Positions 43,290 through 54,902 of a stretch of 64,000 nt of DNA are shown here, one piece after another. The stretch spans positions 4,712,001 to 4,776,000 of the forward strand of contig JAYKYS010000010.1 of assembly GCA_036924285.1 (NCBI GenBank). Reading direction: 5' to 3'. The translations under genes and the position numbers were made by a program. A model generated the notes under the pieces. That model did no database searches and was not told where the DNA came from. It was given only the letters and a program-made list of their open reading frames with translations. The stretch is from Asterella californica. Taxonomy: Eukaryota > Streptophyta > Marchantiopsida > Marchantiales > Aytoniaceae. Positions within the stretch are counted from its first letter, which is position 1. Each line of letters opens with the position of its first letter.

Positions 43290-44662
43290 TGTCGCGCTAC
43301 TTGGCGACTACATGCTTGACTTCTACTCCGACGCTTAGGTTTAGTAGTTCTAGAAGTTAGCTCATACTACTTCTAGTTCTTTATGTATATGTTTGACACC
43401 TTTGCATACGGTGTTAACACTATTTTGAGTTCTAGTAGGTTGATAGTATGTTAATTATCTTGTTCAAGCATTTGTGCGCTTGTGCAAGTGACTTCTTACT
43501 TGTCTAGGACGTTCAATATACATAACTTAGGGTTTCCATGCTGATAGGGGTTTGAGCTCATGGGTTGTACTTACTTGTCGTCCATGCACGCTTTCTAGCT
43601 AATTTAAGTTATTTTTCGGGGCTATGTGTCATTTTAGGTAGTTTAAGTTTTACGCTGGCACTCTAGGGGGCTTGACGTGGTAGCTTATGAGTGCAGATAA
43701 GTTACCAGGTAGTTTAAGGCACAAAAGGACAGTCAAGTGGAGCTATGAACTCCCATTGGTCCATTTTTGTCTTTTGTAAAACTCTAAGTTTAAAAATAGA
43801 GCTCTAGAGGAGAGTTCGAGCAATTGGTGAGGGATCTTCGAAATCTGAGATCACAGGAAGAGAGAGCTCGTCGTGCCAAGCACTGTCAGTGAAAGTTTTG
43901 CTCGCTTTGGATCAATAAACAAGGAGTTATGCCCAATTGAAGTTCGGATTGTGCCAAAACTGCGTCACTTTTGTTGATTTTGGGGTTTTCGGTGCCAATT
44001 GCAGCAGAATTGAGGAAATCACTTCAAAACTTCGTGGTTGCGTTCACTGTCAAGAGGGCTACGACTGCCCAAAAAGTTTTGAATCATTTGAGTAACTGAG
44101 TAATTCAGGGCGGCCGCTGAAGCAGAGGGGGTCTGAAAAGCTCTTAATCTAGAGCAGCGACTTTAGAGAAGGAGATCTGGAGTTCTACAAACATTCAGGA
44201 GTCCCAACTTCACAGGAATGTTCAGCATCCTGTAGACTTCAAATACTGTGGGAAGATTTGAAATTCATCGAGCCAATTCTCTGTTCTATGTCTGAATAGT
44301 TGTCTAGGTACCAGAAATTGCCATAATTCTCTTATTCAGAACTTTTCTGTTCATATCTCCGTGCTAGAATTCAATCTTAGGCTGAAACTTCGTGTGTGTG
44401 TTCAGTAGTACCTCATTTGCATGTAGGGGAAGTTTAGAAGTCTAAACCTTCATAGTTTTCCTCTCCTTGTGTGTCAAAGTTCACCGCCTAAGCCTATTAC
44501 TACCAGTGAGACCTAAATTTCACTTTTTGAGCATATCAGAGGATCCTACACTCCTGTGTGAGTGTTTATAGCTCCTGTTGTGACCTGAAAGCCAACCTCT
44601 TGAGTAAACAACCACAGCCAGAAGCCCGGCGCTTTCCTAGGTAGACGGAACACACTCCGACA
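43290..44662 (+). repeat. 3' LTR of Ty3-C
   Basis: This is 1373 bases, the same length as the 5' LTR, with about seven differences, mostly C/T or G/A. Confidence 0.95.
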
Positions 44663-45715
44663 GCGTGCAGCAGTCCGAATTCTTACTCTTCGATCCTACT
44701 TATGCATCTACCACAAGGAAACAGAAGGAACCACCACCGGGGAGAGAAAAGCTGCCCCTCCACATGCAAACGGTTTCCCCTTCCTGTTCTTGCGCTTCCT
44801 ACTCTGCCACATGGCTGCCTAACTAATTTTACACTGAAAACTGCCATCCTTAAGATAGCATGTTCGGTCCTACTAAGTTTGGAGATGTCAACGTCGGTTA
44901 CTATCTACTCTGATTGCTCGGTGATAATCTCTACCTGATCTGCTCCTATCGGAACTACTAACGCGGCTTCTAATAAGCTAGGAAGCCATGCGAACACCTC
45001 GGGTGTCGCTGAGGTGGCTTCCTCCATAGTCGTTGCTGGCCCTGCTGTCGCTGCTGCTGCTTCTTCCTCGGCTTCGGCTTCGGCTTCGGCTTCCGACTCT
45101 GCTTTTGCTTCGGAAGACGGAAGCGTCTTCTGGGAAGCGGAATCGAGTGGTGCTTCCTCGCTCTTCTGGAGCATTGGTTCGGTACTAGGGACCATGGTGA
45201 CCTCATAGGGGTCCGAGGAAGTCGTTTCCTTCATGCGGAATACCTGGGAAGACGGTTCTTCTTCCTGTCTTCCAAAAGACATCTTGTCTTCAAGGGCGTC
45301 TTCCGGAGTCTTCTCGGCTTCCAACGCTGGTCGAATTCCTCCTTCTCCAATTCGGATCCAGTCGATGGGGCTGGAGCTTGGGAAGATGTAGTTGCAGGTG
45401 GCGGAATTAAGGGAAGACCATATAGTGTCTTCACTCCCTCTATCTGCCGATCCAAATACCTGAACATGCTCTCCTTGCACTCTACCAACCTCGCTCTGGA
45501 CTCCTCGTCCCATTCCCTAGCCAAGATAAGCAACTTCCTACCCGCGGTGAAGTTGAACTTCTTCCGAAGCGCTTCCACCGACTGCGCTAGCATCTCCTGT
45601 GCACGAGCTTCCGCTGCTTCCCGCTGCATCTTCTCAGCTGCAACTCGCGCTTCTGCGGCTTCTCTCTGCGTCTTCCATGTTGTCCTCTCCTCTACGAGGG
45701 CGGTGATCTTCCCCC
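44663..45715 (-). mobile_element. E5, right piece with C-terminal part of the E gene
   Basis: E5 resumes with GCGTGCAGCAG and runs through the 3' side of the unit into coding. Minus-strand frames at 44905-45513 and 45231-45629 give the tail and the region after the coiled coil (KKFNFTAGRKLLILAREWDEESRARLVE), with a frameshift near 45330. The match ends at about 45715 in the coiled coil. The unit probably continues at 50590 (E6) beyond a Ty3-B insertion and a deletion. Confidence 0.75.
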
Positions 45716-45739
45716 GCTCTCCTCCGCCTCTGCCTCTGA

Positions 45740-46613
45740 AGTAGCTGAGTCGTCTCTGTCCCTTGACATCCTCTCCTTCAATAACTCAATAATCATCAGT
45801 AGCAAGGCACGAGGGACTGGAATCGGTTTCAAGTCCTAAGGTACGTGAGGAACAGTGAAGATAACCATCGGAGCTATCACACTAGGATCCACACAACCAA
45901 TCTCTCCAGCTGAGAAAGAAAATGTCTTACCATGGCTAACTATCATCTGCTCAAAAGCTCGTTTCTCCACTTCAGTCAAGAAGCCACCCCTTCTTATCTG
46001 GAGTTGTTCGAGTGTCTCTTGAGTCGTGTCCTATATGTTTAGGATCTCTCAGTACATGCTCAGTGGCTGCTAACTCCATCTGCTGTCGTGAATCAACAGG
46101 TAACTGGGTCACCACTGGTTTCACCTTCTTCGCTACAGTTTTGTATTTGGTGTGAACCTCTGCTTCTTCACGAGAGCCACACCAGCAGATTGCATCCTTC
46201 CATCCACTCTCTAGTCTCGGATGAGGACGAGATTGCAAGCACGAGACAACCTCCTCATAGACTTTACGAGAGTGGATAGAGATCACCATCCTTCCTCCCA
46301 TCTGCTCCATCAACCTATCTACATCATCCAGCCAACGAACAAAATACTGTACACCTACAAACTCCTCATTTACACCAGAAATCATCTCTTCTTTCTTCAG
46401 AACTCCTGTACAACGTAGATTTGCTGCATACTTCTCAATATGCCTTCTACTCTTCTCAGTCAGATCCTCTACTTGCGTGAACTCACTCCAATCATCAGAA
46501 CTGAAAGTCATCAAACCAGATTTCCAACTATGTACAGTGTAACTATTCACTGAATCTTGAGCAACCTCTTCGTCAGCCTCTTGTGATCCCACAAGCTGCT
46601 CAAGCGGGATCAT
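45740..46613 (-). pseudogene. Ty3-B pol, N-terminal fragment
   Basis: From 46613 (MIPLEQLVGSQEAD) the frame is open to 45972, then decayed sequence runs to the start of RT (PKVIELLKERM-like codons near 45765). It matches the first 270 or so codons of 24879-28037. It lies in the -1 frame relative to the protease. Confidence 0.85.
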
Positions 46614-46648
46614 AGTAACAGCAGATCCATCACTCTTGTTATCCCGTC

Positions 46649-49194
46649 TTACAAGAGTGGTTTCTGAAAACCCTTGCTCCTGCAGATAGGAGAATCTCTC
46701 AAACTCTGTCTGTTTCGTTCGTGATTCGTACGAACGGTCAGAAACTGCACATAACGTTTGTCATCTGGACTACGGATCCTAGCATAGTGAGATCCGTCAT
46801 CCATCACCTTGGTCTCCATTCGAACTGCAGTGATATAAGGTTGACCGAGAATCACAGGATAAGAAGCAGAAGACTGCACGAAGAAGTGCTTATCTACCTC
46901 CACATCACCCAGCTTCACTCTCACGTTAGGACAAGCGCCGTATAACTCACCCTTCTGGTTGTTTGCAGCTCGTAGCACCCAACCATGGTTCAGTTTGATA
47001 GGCCACTGACCTCTCTCGTACACCTCTTGTGACATGATGTTGATCTCTGAATCGTGATCAACCAAAGCAGCAACAGGTTCAAGACTTCCAAGGCGAACTC
47101 GTGTAGCAGTCGTAGCACGAGTCCAGTGTCTCTTCTTGAAGTCGCTATCAGTAGCTGGACTCTCATCGCCAGCTTCATCATCATCGAACTCAACAGTGTT
47201 GGTACCAGCAACTAACGCTTCTTACTGGTACTCTGTATCATCAACCTCCTGAAAATGCACCTTGCCGAACTCTGCATCACTCACAGAATCTCCTACTATA
47301 TCAATCATCTGACTTTCTACTTGCTCGTACATCACCTGTCTCTTCCGCTTGATGATGTCGATGATCAGTTCATGAAACTCCTTTTTCGCAATACCAAGAA
47401 CCTTCCGAAGAGAAAACTCGATTCGCGCGTCAAGTATTCTCTGCTCCAAGATGCCCTTGAGATCAGTTGAAGTCTCAATATCGGCTGCCAACTTATAAGC
47501 TGGTCCCTTCTCTTTCTCTTGGGCAGTAAACCGCCTACCAGCAGTCGTTGGCTCCTTCTGGGATCTCTGCACGTCCTCCATCGGACCTGGTGCAAGTGGG
47601 GGAGCTGCAAAAGTAGAAGGGATGTCTTCAGGAAGAGCCGCTCGTCTCCTTGTGACCCTCCGTCTATCTCCAGTCTCCTCTGGAGCTCCAGTATCAAGTT
47701 CAGAGGCTTCTCGCCGCCTCTTCTCCTCCACAGAAGCATCTTGCTAGTGAACGTGTCTATCCACATCCAAGAATGCTTTGATAGACGCATCATCAACAGG
47801 ATCTCTCCACCCTGTGACCCTACGGATAGTCTCTGCTCCTCTCTTCAGTACTTCAGAAGGAACTTGAACAGGTTTCTTCTCAGTAGTTCTATCTAGCAAC
47901 GTAGGACTAGAAGAAACTTCAATGGGACCGGCATATACATCAGGATTTACCAGTGGTGCCATCAATGCATGTATAGTTGCAGCAGCTGTAATCTGAGGTA
48001 GACTCCTCATGCCTCCTCGTCCAAACTGCGTGCTTAACGGCTCTCCAGTAGAAGAAAGGTGCAGCCTACCGTTCTGGTAGCGAACCACACCATCTCGCAG
48101 AGCAGCCGTAAGCTCTTGACAGTCCCCTCGAAAATGATCTTGACTGTCACACCAGATACATCTACGAACAAGAGCACCTCCTGGACGTGCAGCAGCAGGC
48201 GCCGGTGGCTGCTCTCTATGCAGGCCAGCTAACTCCACCTTCAGTTCTCTCATCTGCCGAATCAAGTCTTCGATCTGGTTCTGCTGTCCATGGTTCTCTG
48301 CAGGTCTTTGAACCGGTGCCCTTTGTGCAGGAACTGGCACCACTGGTATCAAAGGTACTGCAGCCGGTACAACAGGTTTAGGAGCCGGAGCCGGAAGTTG
48401 TTGTACTTGAGGAGCAGTACGAGGTTGAGCGGTCACTTCTGCAAGCGGACGTCCTCCCACAGCCACTCTTCCCTTCCTCTGCCTCATTAGTACGGCAACA
48501 GCATCCTCGACTCTTCCCCAATCAGTAGTAACTCCTCCTTCAGCAGATCGATCGGCCAACATAAAGCATAACCGATCTGCCGTAGCATCATCGGCAGCTT
48601 GCAAGAATAGTTCTGTTTTCCTAGCATCTAAGGTTATGCGCTCTAGAGTTGAAAGTTGTCGGTATCTCCGATCAAACTCTCTCAGCATCTCATTCAGACT
48701 CATCATCCGACCAGGTTGTTGCTCAATCCAGTCTAGAAATGTTCTCCTAGTAACTCTCTCCGAATCTTCTTCAAGAAACTCCTCTCGAAGAGATCGCTCA
48801 AAACTCATCCACACACCTAGATTTCTTCTCTGTACATCCCTAACTTGGTCCCGCAACTCAGGAATGACAGCTAACTCAAAACTTGCTATCATCTCAGCAT
48901 CATTAACTCTAGCCAGCTCCATCTCTCCTCTGTACTCATGCAAATATCTAGAAATATCTCTTTCTTCAACCTTCCACACCTATTCACTATGACTTGCAAA
49001 GCTTTTGTGGACTTCAACTCACCCCCTCCATCGATCGGATGTTGTTGGACCAGAGCCGCAAGCGTCTTCAGAATCTCAGCCGTATCCAGACCAGATATAG
49101 ACGTCGTTGTAGCCGCAGGTGCTACAGAAGGAGCTGCAGTAGACGTAGATGCAGCAGCCGCAGAAGTAGTAGCAGTAGCGCTCTTGCGATCCAT
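46649..49194 (-). pseudogene. Ty3-B gag and protease (minus-strand copy)
   Basis: Gag starts at 49194 (MDRKSATATT) and has a frameshift near 48965. Gag then runs 48979-47744, with the capsid part and the zinc knuckle CIWCDSQDHFRGDC. A TAG at 47744-47746 replaces Trp and a TAA at 47222-47224 replaces Gln, judged against 23224-24844. The protease box reads DHDSEINIMS, so the Gly of DHGS is lost. Confidence 0.9.
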
Positions 49195-49243
49195 CTTCTC
49201 TTCTTGTAGTAAACTCAACCTCCTCAATCAATCACCCCAAGAG

Positions 49244-49261
49244 CTCTCAGTGGAAGCACCA
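49244..49261 (-). other. Probable primer-binding site, minus-strand Ty3-B
   Basis: On the minus strand TGGTGCTTCCACTGAGAG follows the LTR end after two bases, matching 7379-7396 with one change. Confidence 0.5.
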
Positions 49262-49263
49262 GA

Positions 49264-50589
49264 TGTCGAGTTGAGAGTTTTCCTGAGAAGGGCTGAACCT
49301 TCTGGCTGTGATATGAGCTTGAAGGTTGTGTTCAGTCTACTCATAGAAGCGTTGGGCTTCAGGCTATGGTTGCTTACTACAAAGGTAGGCTTCAGATCAA
49401 AAGGGAACAGTATAAACACTCACTCAGGTCGAATGGACCTTCTAGTATGTTCAGGAAGTAAAAATCAGATCAGACTAGCAGTAATAAGGTCAGACAGCGA
49501 ACTTTAACAGTCTAGAATCAGAAACATACGATGGTTTAGACTTCAGAACTCCTCCTACATGTAAATGAGGCCCTACTTACCATGAACACGAAGTTTCAAC
49601 TTGAGATCAAATCAGAGTGTCGAGATATGGGCAGAAACGTTCTGAGCAGAGAAATTACGGCAATTTCTGGTACCCAGACAGCTATTTCGACCTAGAACAG
49701 AGAATTGGCTCGATCACTTTCGAAGATTCTTACAGGATTTGCAGTACACAGCTTGCTGAACACTCCTGTGAAGTTGGACCTCCTGATTGTACACAGAACT
49801 CCAGATCTCGCTCTCTAAAGTTGCTATTCCAGATTGAGAGCTTTTCGGACCCCCTCGGCTTCACGGTCGCCTCGAATTACTCAATCACTCAATCGACATG
49901 AAAATTTAGGGACAGTCGTAGCCCTACTGACAGTGAACGTGACCACAAAGGTTTGAAGCAATTTTCTCAAATCTACTGCGATTGACACTGAAAACCCCAA
50001 AATCAACAGAAGTGCTGCAATTCTGGCACAAATCGATCTTCAATCAGCCATAACTCCTTCTTTATTGCTCCAAATCGATCAAAAATTTTGCTGACAGTGC
50101 TTGGCACGACGAACCCTATCTCCCTGTGCTCTCAGATTTCATAGTGTCCCTCTCCAAATGCTCGAACTCCTCTTAAGACCCCTACTACTAAGTTTAGCAG
50201 TACACAAAGACAAAATTGGACCAATGGGAGTTCATAGCTTCACTCCCCTGTCCTTTTGTGTCCCAAACCACGTGGTGACTTAATTTTGCACATAGGCTAT
50301 CACGTCAAGCCCCTAAAGTACCAACGTAACCCCTAAACAACATGCGAAGACATGTAAAGCGACACGTAATCCCGAAAGATAACCTAATCTCGCTAGGAAG
50401 CATGCATGGACGACATGTAATTACAACCCATGAGCTTAACTCCATCTACATGGTAATCAACCTACTAAGACTCAAAATATATAACATTCTCTAGTGTCGA
50501 CTAATCTGATGTCCTAACTTCACTCAGAGAGACTAACGCTTGACAGAGAGGTGAATTATTTACAATGTAAAATGATTCACATCACGACA
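49264..50589 (-). repeat. 5' LTR of the minus-strand Ty3-B
   Basis: This is a 1326-base complete LTR, on the minus strand TGTCGTGATGTGAATC to CAACTCGACA. It provides the reference for the damaged start of the LTR at 6058. Confidence 0.9.
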
Positions 50590-53080
50590 GCGTGGAAGAA
50601 CGAACCCCAGTTGACGGGCACTCCTTCATCGTATACTACTTCCAGGAACTCCAAGGTACATCGTCTTCTGCGCTTTCCCCTTGGGAAAGAGATGCAGAAA
50701 CAGCTTCGTCAGAAGTCGCTTCCTCGGCTCCCGGTAAGACTCTACCTTCCATCCGTTCCTTCCCTTCCTGTCCTCCATGAAGAGACAAGTTGTGCTTCCA
50801 GGCACATGCCACTCACTCACGATCTGGGTAAGATCTTCTCCTCGAGCCAATAACCTCGGTCCTCGGATTCTGGCCTGTGGAAGGCCCTACGTCACCAATC
50901 TTCGGTCCAGGAAGATGGTCTTCCTCGAGCTACTCCTGCCTTCGCAGGTACACGATTGCGAGGTGGCAAAGTTGCCCAAACCTCCTCCAGAAGTCCCTGG
51001 TCGGTGAGGTTCCAATCCCACAAGAAGAAGTCGAGACCCAACTCCTTGAGGAAGGATGTGACCTCGGCCAACTCTGCTGCCGGTAACACCAACCCTCGAG
51101 GATGCATCGACATACTGGAAGATCTGTTGCACTAAGCCACACGCACTTACTGTGAGCTGAAGGCTCAGTCCTTCTCAAGTGCCCACAGTCTAGCTTCTAC
51201 TTCTCAGAAGACGAAACTAGTCTTCCAGAAGACAGCTACTCCGTCTTCTGGGATTCTAATAGTGCTTCCTAGATAGCTCTCGTCTTCCGAGCTATATCTA
51301 ACCAATCCTAACTAAGCAAGGCCTCGCATGGATTACCAAGAAGACAACCCACCTTGCATTACATCCTACTTCCTATCAGAACATGGAAAATGTGCGAGAA
51401 GCAAAGCGTATGAACAAGTTCCAGAAGATGATCGCGGCTCCTGCGGTGACAGTGATCTCTGGAAAGACCCACGGGACAGCTTCCGATTAAGTAACGTTCT
51501 CGGAAGACCTCCCGCAGTCAAGCTTCCCTTCACTGGTCTCATCTGTCTTCGGCTTCCGACTCGCAATCTAACCTCACAACAGACACGAAACCTTCATACT
51601 CTGTTCTTTCTACTTCTCACCTCTCATACACACTCAGAAGAAGCTTGCTGCATGATGAGAAGACATGACCCTCGACCATTCTCTCCAGATTCTGCCAGCA
51701 AGACTTCTCACGACTCTCTCCTAAGTTCGGGAAGAAGAAGGAATGGGCTGCTATGGGTCGGACAGAAGAGATCCGAAATGGATCCTCACGTCTTCTCGCG
51801 CATTTTGCCAGTCCTTCCAGTCTTCTAGTCTCTCTAGGAAGATGTGTATTTGAGAAGCTTGGAAGACCGAGAGGCACAGGCCTAGTTCCTGACTTCCAAC
51901 TTCTCGAAATAACAACTCACCAAGCCACTCGGAATTCGTACCAAGCCTCTCTTAACACCAAACCAAAGCAAATCCACTCTTGATACGAATTGTGTACAGT
52001 CGAGTTCCGAAGACAGTCAGGTTCCAAAAACGTCTTCCGAAGACAGTCTTTCGAAGATGTTCCAATCTTCCGAAGCGTCTTCTGTTCAAGGTTTCGAGAG
52101 TAGAGGGATGGTAGGGTAGGGAAATTGATAGCTGGGACCTCCAATTTGAGGACTAGGAGTAAGGAAGCTCGAATTGAACTCGGGAAGAAGCAAGAAGATG
52201 TCTGACAGAAATTGGGTAGCGCTTCCGCGCCCAATGTCACAATAGGAAAATAGGGATGGAGGAATTGATCGATCAGGTTGCCTGCAAACCACCGGGGAAG
52301 CGCGGGGGATACCAAACAAAGGCAAGAAGTAGTGGGAAGGGAAAAGAACATGGGAAGAACCTCTACTATCTTCTGTCGGCTTCTCGAGCTGTCTTCTTCC
52401 TCCGCGCGCTTCCGGCTCTAGTCCCAGCTCCAATGCGACCCCACCATGCTGCTTCTGCTGTCAGCTCCTGACTATGCCTCAATCGATCAAGTCTTCCACT
52501 TTCGATTCCACTCAGCTGTCTTTCAATGTCAGCTTCCGGGAGCTCACATAAAACACCTACGCTTCTTACGCTCAGCAATTCGACTTCGCCTTTCTTCTAG
52601 CTTCGAATCGATCCTAACCTCACTCAATTTCACCTTGCTGCCTTCCTCACTCGAATCAGTCACTCTCAAATCGATCTTCTCAACTAAGAAGCACTCTTGC
52701 TGCGGGAAGCTGAAATGCGCTAATGCGCTTCCTACGCATCTTCCCCGCAGTTTAGGGATTTCTGCCCTCCCGACCTACCTAACCTGTTCGGTGCTACCTG
52801 GTAGGTGCACCTACTCCTTACGTGGTTAAGCTTCCGCGGTTGCCGTCTTCCGGAAGATGTGTGTCTTCCGCCGTCTTCCGAAGACACAGTCGAGAAGATG
52901 CTTCCGGGAAGACGGTCGTCTTCCGAAGAAGCATACTTCTTATTACAAAAAGCTCGTAAGATCATCTTCCTGCTAAGGAAGCCATAATCTTAAGTAACAA
53001 CGCTTCTTCAGTTATACAAACAAGTTATTATTCTTAAAATTTTCAAAAATTTGTGAATCCTGTAATTTGTGGGCACCACA
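50590..53080 (-). mobile_element. E6: N-terminal gene part and right end of an E-element
   Basis: It begins in the N-terminal part of the E gene (equivalent to about 32440 of E4) and runs through the upstream region to the terminus GGGCACCACA at 53080. Coding remnants on the minus strand are 50626-50850 and 50892-51113 (start MSMHPRGLVLPAAELAEVTSF, with GLDFFLWDWN), in different frames. The subterminal motif cluster is at 52840-52930. It is probably the other half of E5. Confidence 0.8.
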
Positions 53081-53424
53081 CCCAGCTGCCCGTGTTTTTA
53101 GGTAAATGCCATGTCAGCTCTAGTTCTATCTAACGCTTAGGTGGTTGTCCTTCAAATACACCAAACACCTACTGGTCACCCAGTTGGAGGGTGCGAGATT
53201 GGTGCTACTCGTAGTGACAGTCATGGTCTTCATTGGAAGACTTCGCATTCCGTCTTTCGGATCCTGTCTTCCAGACGACATCTTCTTTTTACGAATCCAT
53301 ATTAAGTTCATCTTCCCACTAAGCAAGGTGTAAACTTATAGTAAGATTAATTCAATTATATTGACACGACATTAACTTAAATTTTTAAAAAATATCTCAA
53401 AATTTGCAAATTGTGGACACCACA
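53081..53424 (-). mobile_element. Diverged relic of an E-type right end
   Basis: The last 180 bases echo the E terminus in order: a GTCTTCC motif near 53266, AAGTTCATCTTCCCACTAAG, AATTCAATTATAT, then AATTGTGGACACCACA at 53424. It is much older than E2-E6 or a related family. Confidence 0.5.
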
Positions 53425-54902
53425 TTCACCCTTATCTTGAACAATTTTCAGATCGGAACCTCAATCCAACTGGCATATGGATCAACCCCTAATCTGTACT
53501 TACTTAAGAGCTTTACAGACCCAAGAAGCGTGATCCAAGATCATGAACAACCTATTTGACCCATTCAAGATGAGACGTTTTGCATATCTTATTGATAAGG
53601 CATCTCTCAATCCTAGAAATTTTTGCTTGGAAATTTGACCCAGAACTCAAGAAATAGCCAAATCTCATCTATTTCACAGTTCTCAATACTCGTCATGTCA
53701 TGTCTACACCATTCAACTTCAATCGATCTGTTGATAATCCAAAATAGTCAAGAATCGACTGACGTCGATATCAAAACGACCAACTCATTGTCAGCTCTCC
53801 AGTTCTCTCCACTCAATCGATCATAGTGCCCTCAATCCTCCATGAATTCCCTTGATTCTTAAGCTCAGATTGTAGCTCTAGATGAGAGCTTTCGAATCAT
53901 ATCCTTCTTAATGCGAGTGCACATCCGAAGCCTCAGAAAACCACAAAAACGTCATGAGAAACAACTAGATGACCATTGGTTAAAAAGTAGACCAATGAGA
54001 GCAAAAGAAGCTCTAACTTTATCTTTATCTCACTCAACTTTTTCCACTATAACGACTTATAACACCCAAGGAAACACTAGACACCAATAAGACTAGAAGA
54101 AATAATAAAAATCCTTGAGACATGTTGAAGAATACTATGCAGAATGTACATATGCACAAGCGCTCAACTAAAACGAGACAAGTGAATCACCAACTAATAC
54201 AAAGTCAATATTATAACATGAAAATGATCTACAATGAAAGGACGACAAAAAGAAACAGTGAAGCTATCACTCGGTTGAAATACTCTTTCTTAAAGTTTCT
54301 CACGATCAATGCTCTATGATTGATCTTTGGTCAGCAATGACATCGAATATCAACCTAGACGTATGAAAGGAACGTCGGTTGGATAGTTGAGATCCATTCT
54401 TCATCACAACAAGATGTACACCATCAAATCCCAAGTCTCTTCATATGTAACAATAAAAAGATGACCAGAAGCGGATAAGTCCATCACCTTCCCAATGAAG
54501 TCCATCAGCAAAGTACAAAACTAACCATTGTCGAAAGTAGTTACGGTGGATGCAATGAAGCTTGATGTGAAATGGATTTGGGAAAGAAAGATCAGGAGCT
54601 AGTATCAAACCTACATCCATAACCACCACTCTCGTAAATTTTCACTCCTCCATACAGACCACCGAGAAATCCTCATGAATCACCCACATTTTATATCGAA
54701 ATTCAGCAACCAATGAAGTGAACAGGCATAGATTATTGATATGACATGTTCACTACTGTGTGATCACTTAAACAGATAATCATGATCATAACATCCATCA
54801 CATCGTTCGATGAGTTACGCGATAAGGTTCACGAAACATAGAAAAGAAACACATTCTAAGTTCTATGAGAATTTCACACAAGAGCCATAGCACAACACGA
54901 CA
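53425..54902 (-). repeat. Degenerate LTR related to Ty3-B and Ty3-C
   Basis: No gene is evident. The right edge reads CACGACA followed by remnants of the pre-LTR block seen at 43240-43289 (GCATCCTCC...TGTGCCA on this strand). GACCAATGAGAG near 53990 matches GACCAATGGGAG of the Ty3-B LTR. The left edge is not defined. Confidence 0.4.

Larger units (their letters stand above)
35956..44662 (+). mobile_element. Full-length Ty3-C retrotransposon nested in E5
   Basis: This 8707-base element has 1373-base LTRs that differ at about seven positions, a gag region, gag-protease, pol and a polypurine tract. GCGT flanks it on both sides (35952-35955 and 44663-44666). Structure is complete, but at least four in-frame stops and a changed RNase H residue make it inactive. 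Confidence 0.95.
45740..50589 (-). mobile_element. Truncated Ty3-B copy on the minus strand
   Basis: It retains the 5' LTR (49264-50589), primer site, gag, protease and the first part of pol, and is cut inside RT at about 45740. RNase H, integrase and 3' LTR are missing. It is close in sequence to the split element at 6058-28830. Confidence 0.9.

Noticed and set aside
53425..54902. Host gene in this stretch
   Set aside because: No long frame is conserved and scattered matches are to Ty3-B/C LTR sequence.
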